Origin: CAZSMK01 sp964608095
GTDB lineage: Bacteria > Sumerlaeota > Sumerlaeia > MWCT01 > JAGHBZ01
Length of the DNA: 64,000 nucleotides
Direction of reading: 5' to 3'
NCBI GenBank assembly: GCA_964608095.1
Contig: CAZSMK010000025.1
Coordinates: 30,311-94,310 of the forward strand
In this document: positions 63,998 through 64,000 of the stretch, piece by piece
Layout of the letters: the number at the start of each line of letters is the position of its first letter
Numbering within the stretch: the stretch's first letter is position 1
Position numbers and translations under genes: made by a program
Notes under the pieces: generated by a model
Seen by the model: the letters and a program-made list of their open reading frames with translations, nothing else
What the model was told of the DNA's origin: nothing
Database searches by the model: none

Positions 63998-64000
63998 GCG

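Overview
The window looks like the chromosome of an uncultured, Gram-negative-type heterotrophic bacterium. Supporting signs are many exported proteins with signal peptides or lipoboxes, beta-propeller, FG-GAP, carboxypeptidase-regulatory and glycoside-hydrolase domains, a BshB1-type deacetylase, tandem DUF507 genes and no recognisable close gene order to a model organism. I cannot name the phylum from this sequence; a candidate phylum is a guess. All assignments below are by eye from translated sequence and motif knowledge; no searches were run.

Layout. 1-5.5 kb: a clipped ORF end, a secreted two-copy CxxC/Ca-binding-like protein with a Cys-rich partner, an oxidoreductase, a GT4 glycosyltransferase and a PsiE-like membrane protein. 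5.5-9.2 kb: tRNA-Asp, tRNA-Val, carA with a GT39-like membrane glycosyltransferase, tRNA-Ser. 9.4-14.4 kb: an exported rhodanese fusion and a 1.1-kaa surface protein made of repeated regulatory-like domains. 14.5-27.9 kb: a solitary Mu-type (DUF935) portal gene split by an 11,946-bp AT-rich integrative element. 28-32.3 kb: sialidase-like, YdjC-like and FG-GAP exported proteins. 32.6-36.7 kb: folM-folX-folK-like pteridine operon, argG, cinA. 37-39.6 kb: rpsI-rplM, bshB1, tRNA-Ala, two DUF507 genes. 39.9-64 kb: GHL10-amidase fusion, creatininase-like, AsmA-like, K+ channel, HEAT protein, acetyl-esterase-like hydrolase, MFS, a chimeric transglutaminase/FG-GAP locus, HD hydrolase, TIM-barrel isomerase, secreted nuclease-like protein, GH2 enzyme, xseA.

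The most interesting object is the element at 15298-27243. Its two ends share the 5-bp core TTCTT. Deleting one core plus everything between restores an uninterrupted, in-frame 498-residue portal protein, so the insertion is precise and its boundaries are known to within the 5 bp. It encodes a large serine recombinase at its right end, an XRE regulator, a small protein, a primase-like protein and a DUF3987-type helicase in one operon, an iteron-like repeat field, an AvaI/BsoBI-like restriction-modification pair, a second small serine recombinase and two membrane proteins. No conjugation, capsid or packaging genes were seen in it. The recombinase stop codon is completed by host bases at the junction; in the circular form the reading frame runs 17 residues further. 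Thus integration changes both the host portal protein and the recombinase C-terminus.

A second theme is a family of intergenic 9-bp-period tandem arrays (near 28.1, 36.8, 39.8, 52.1 and 64.0 kb), three of them beside GC-rich CTCGCAC-like tracts.
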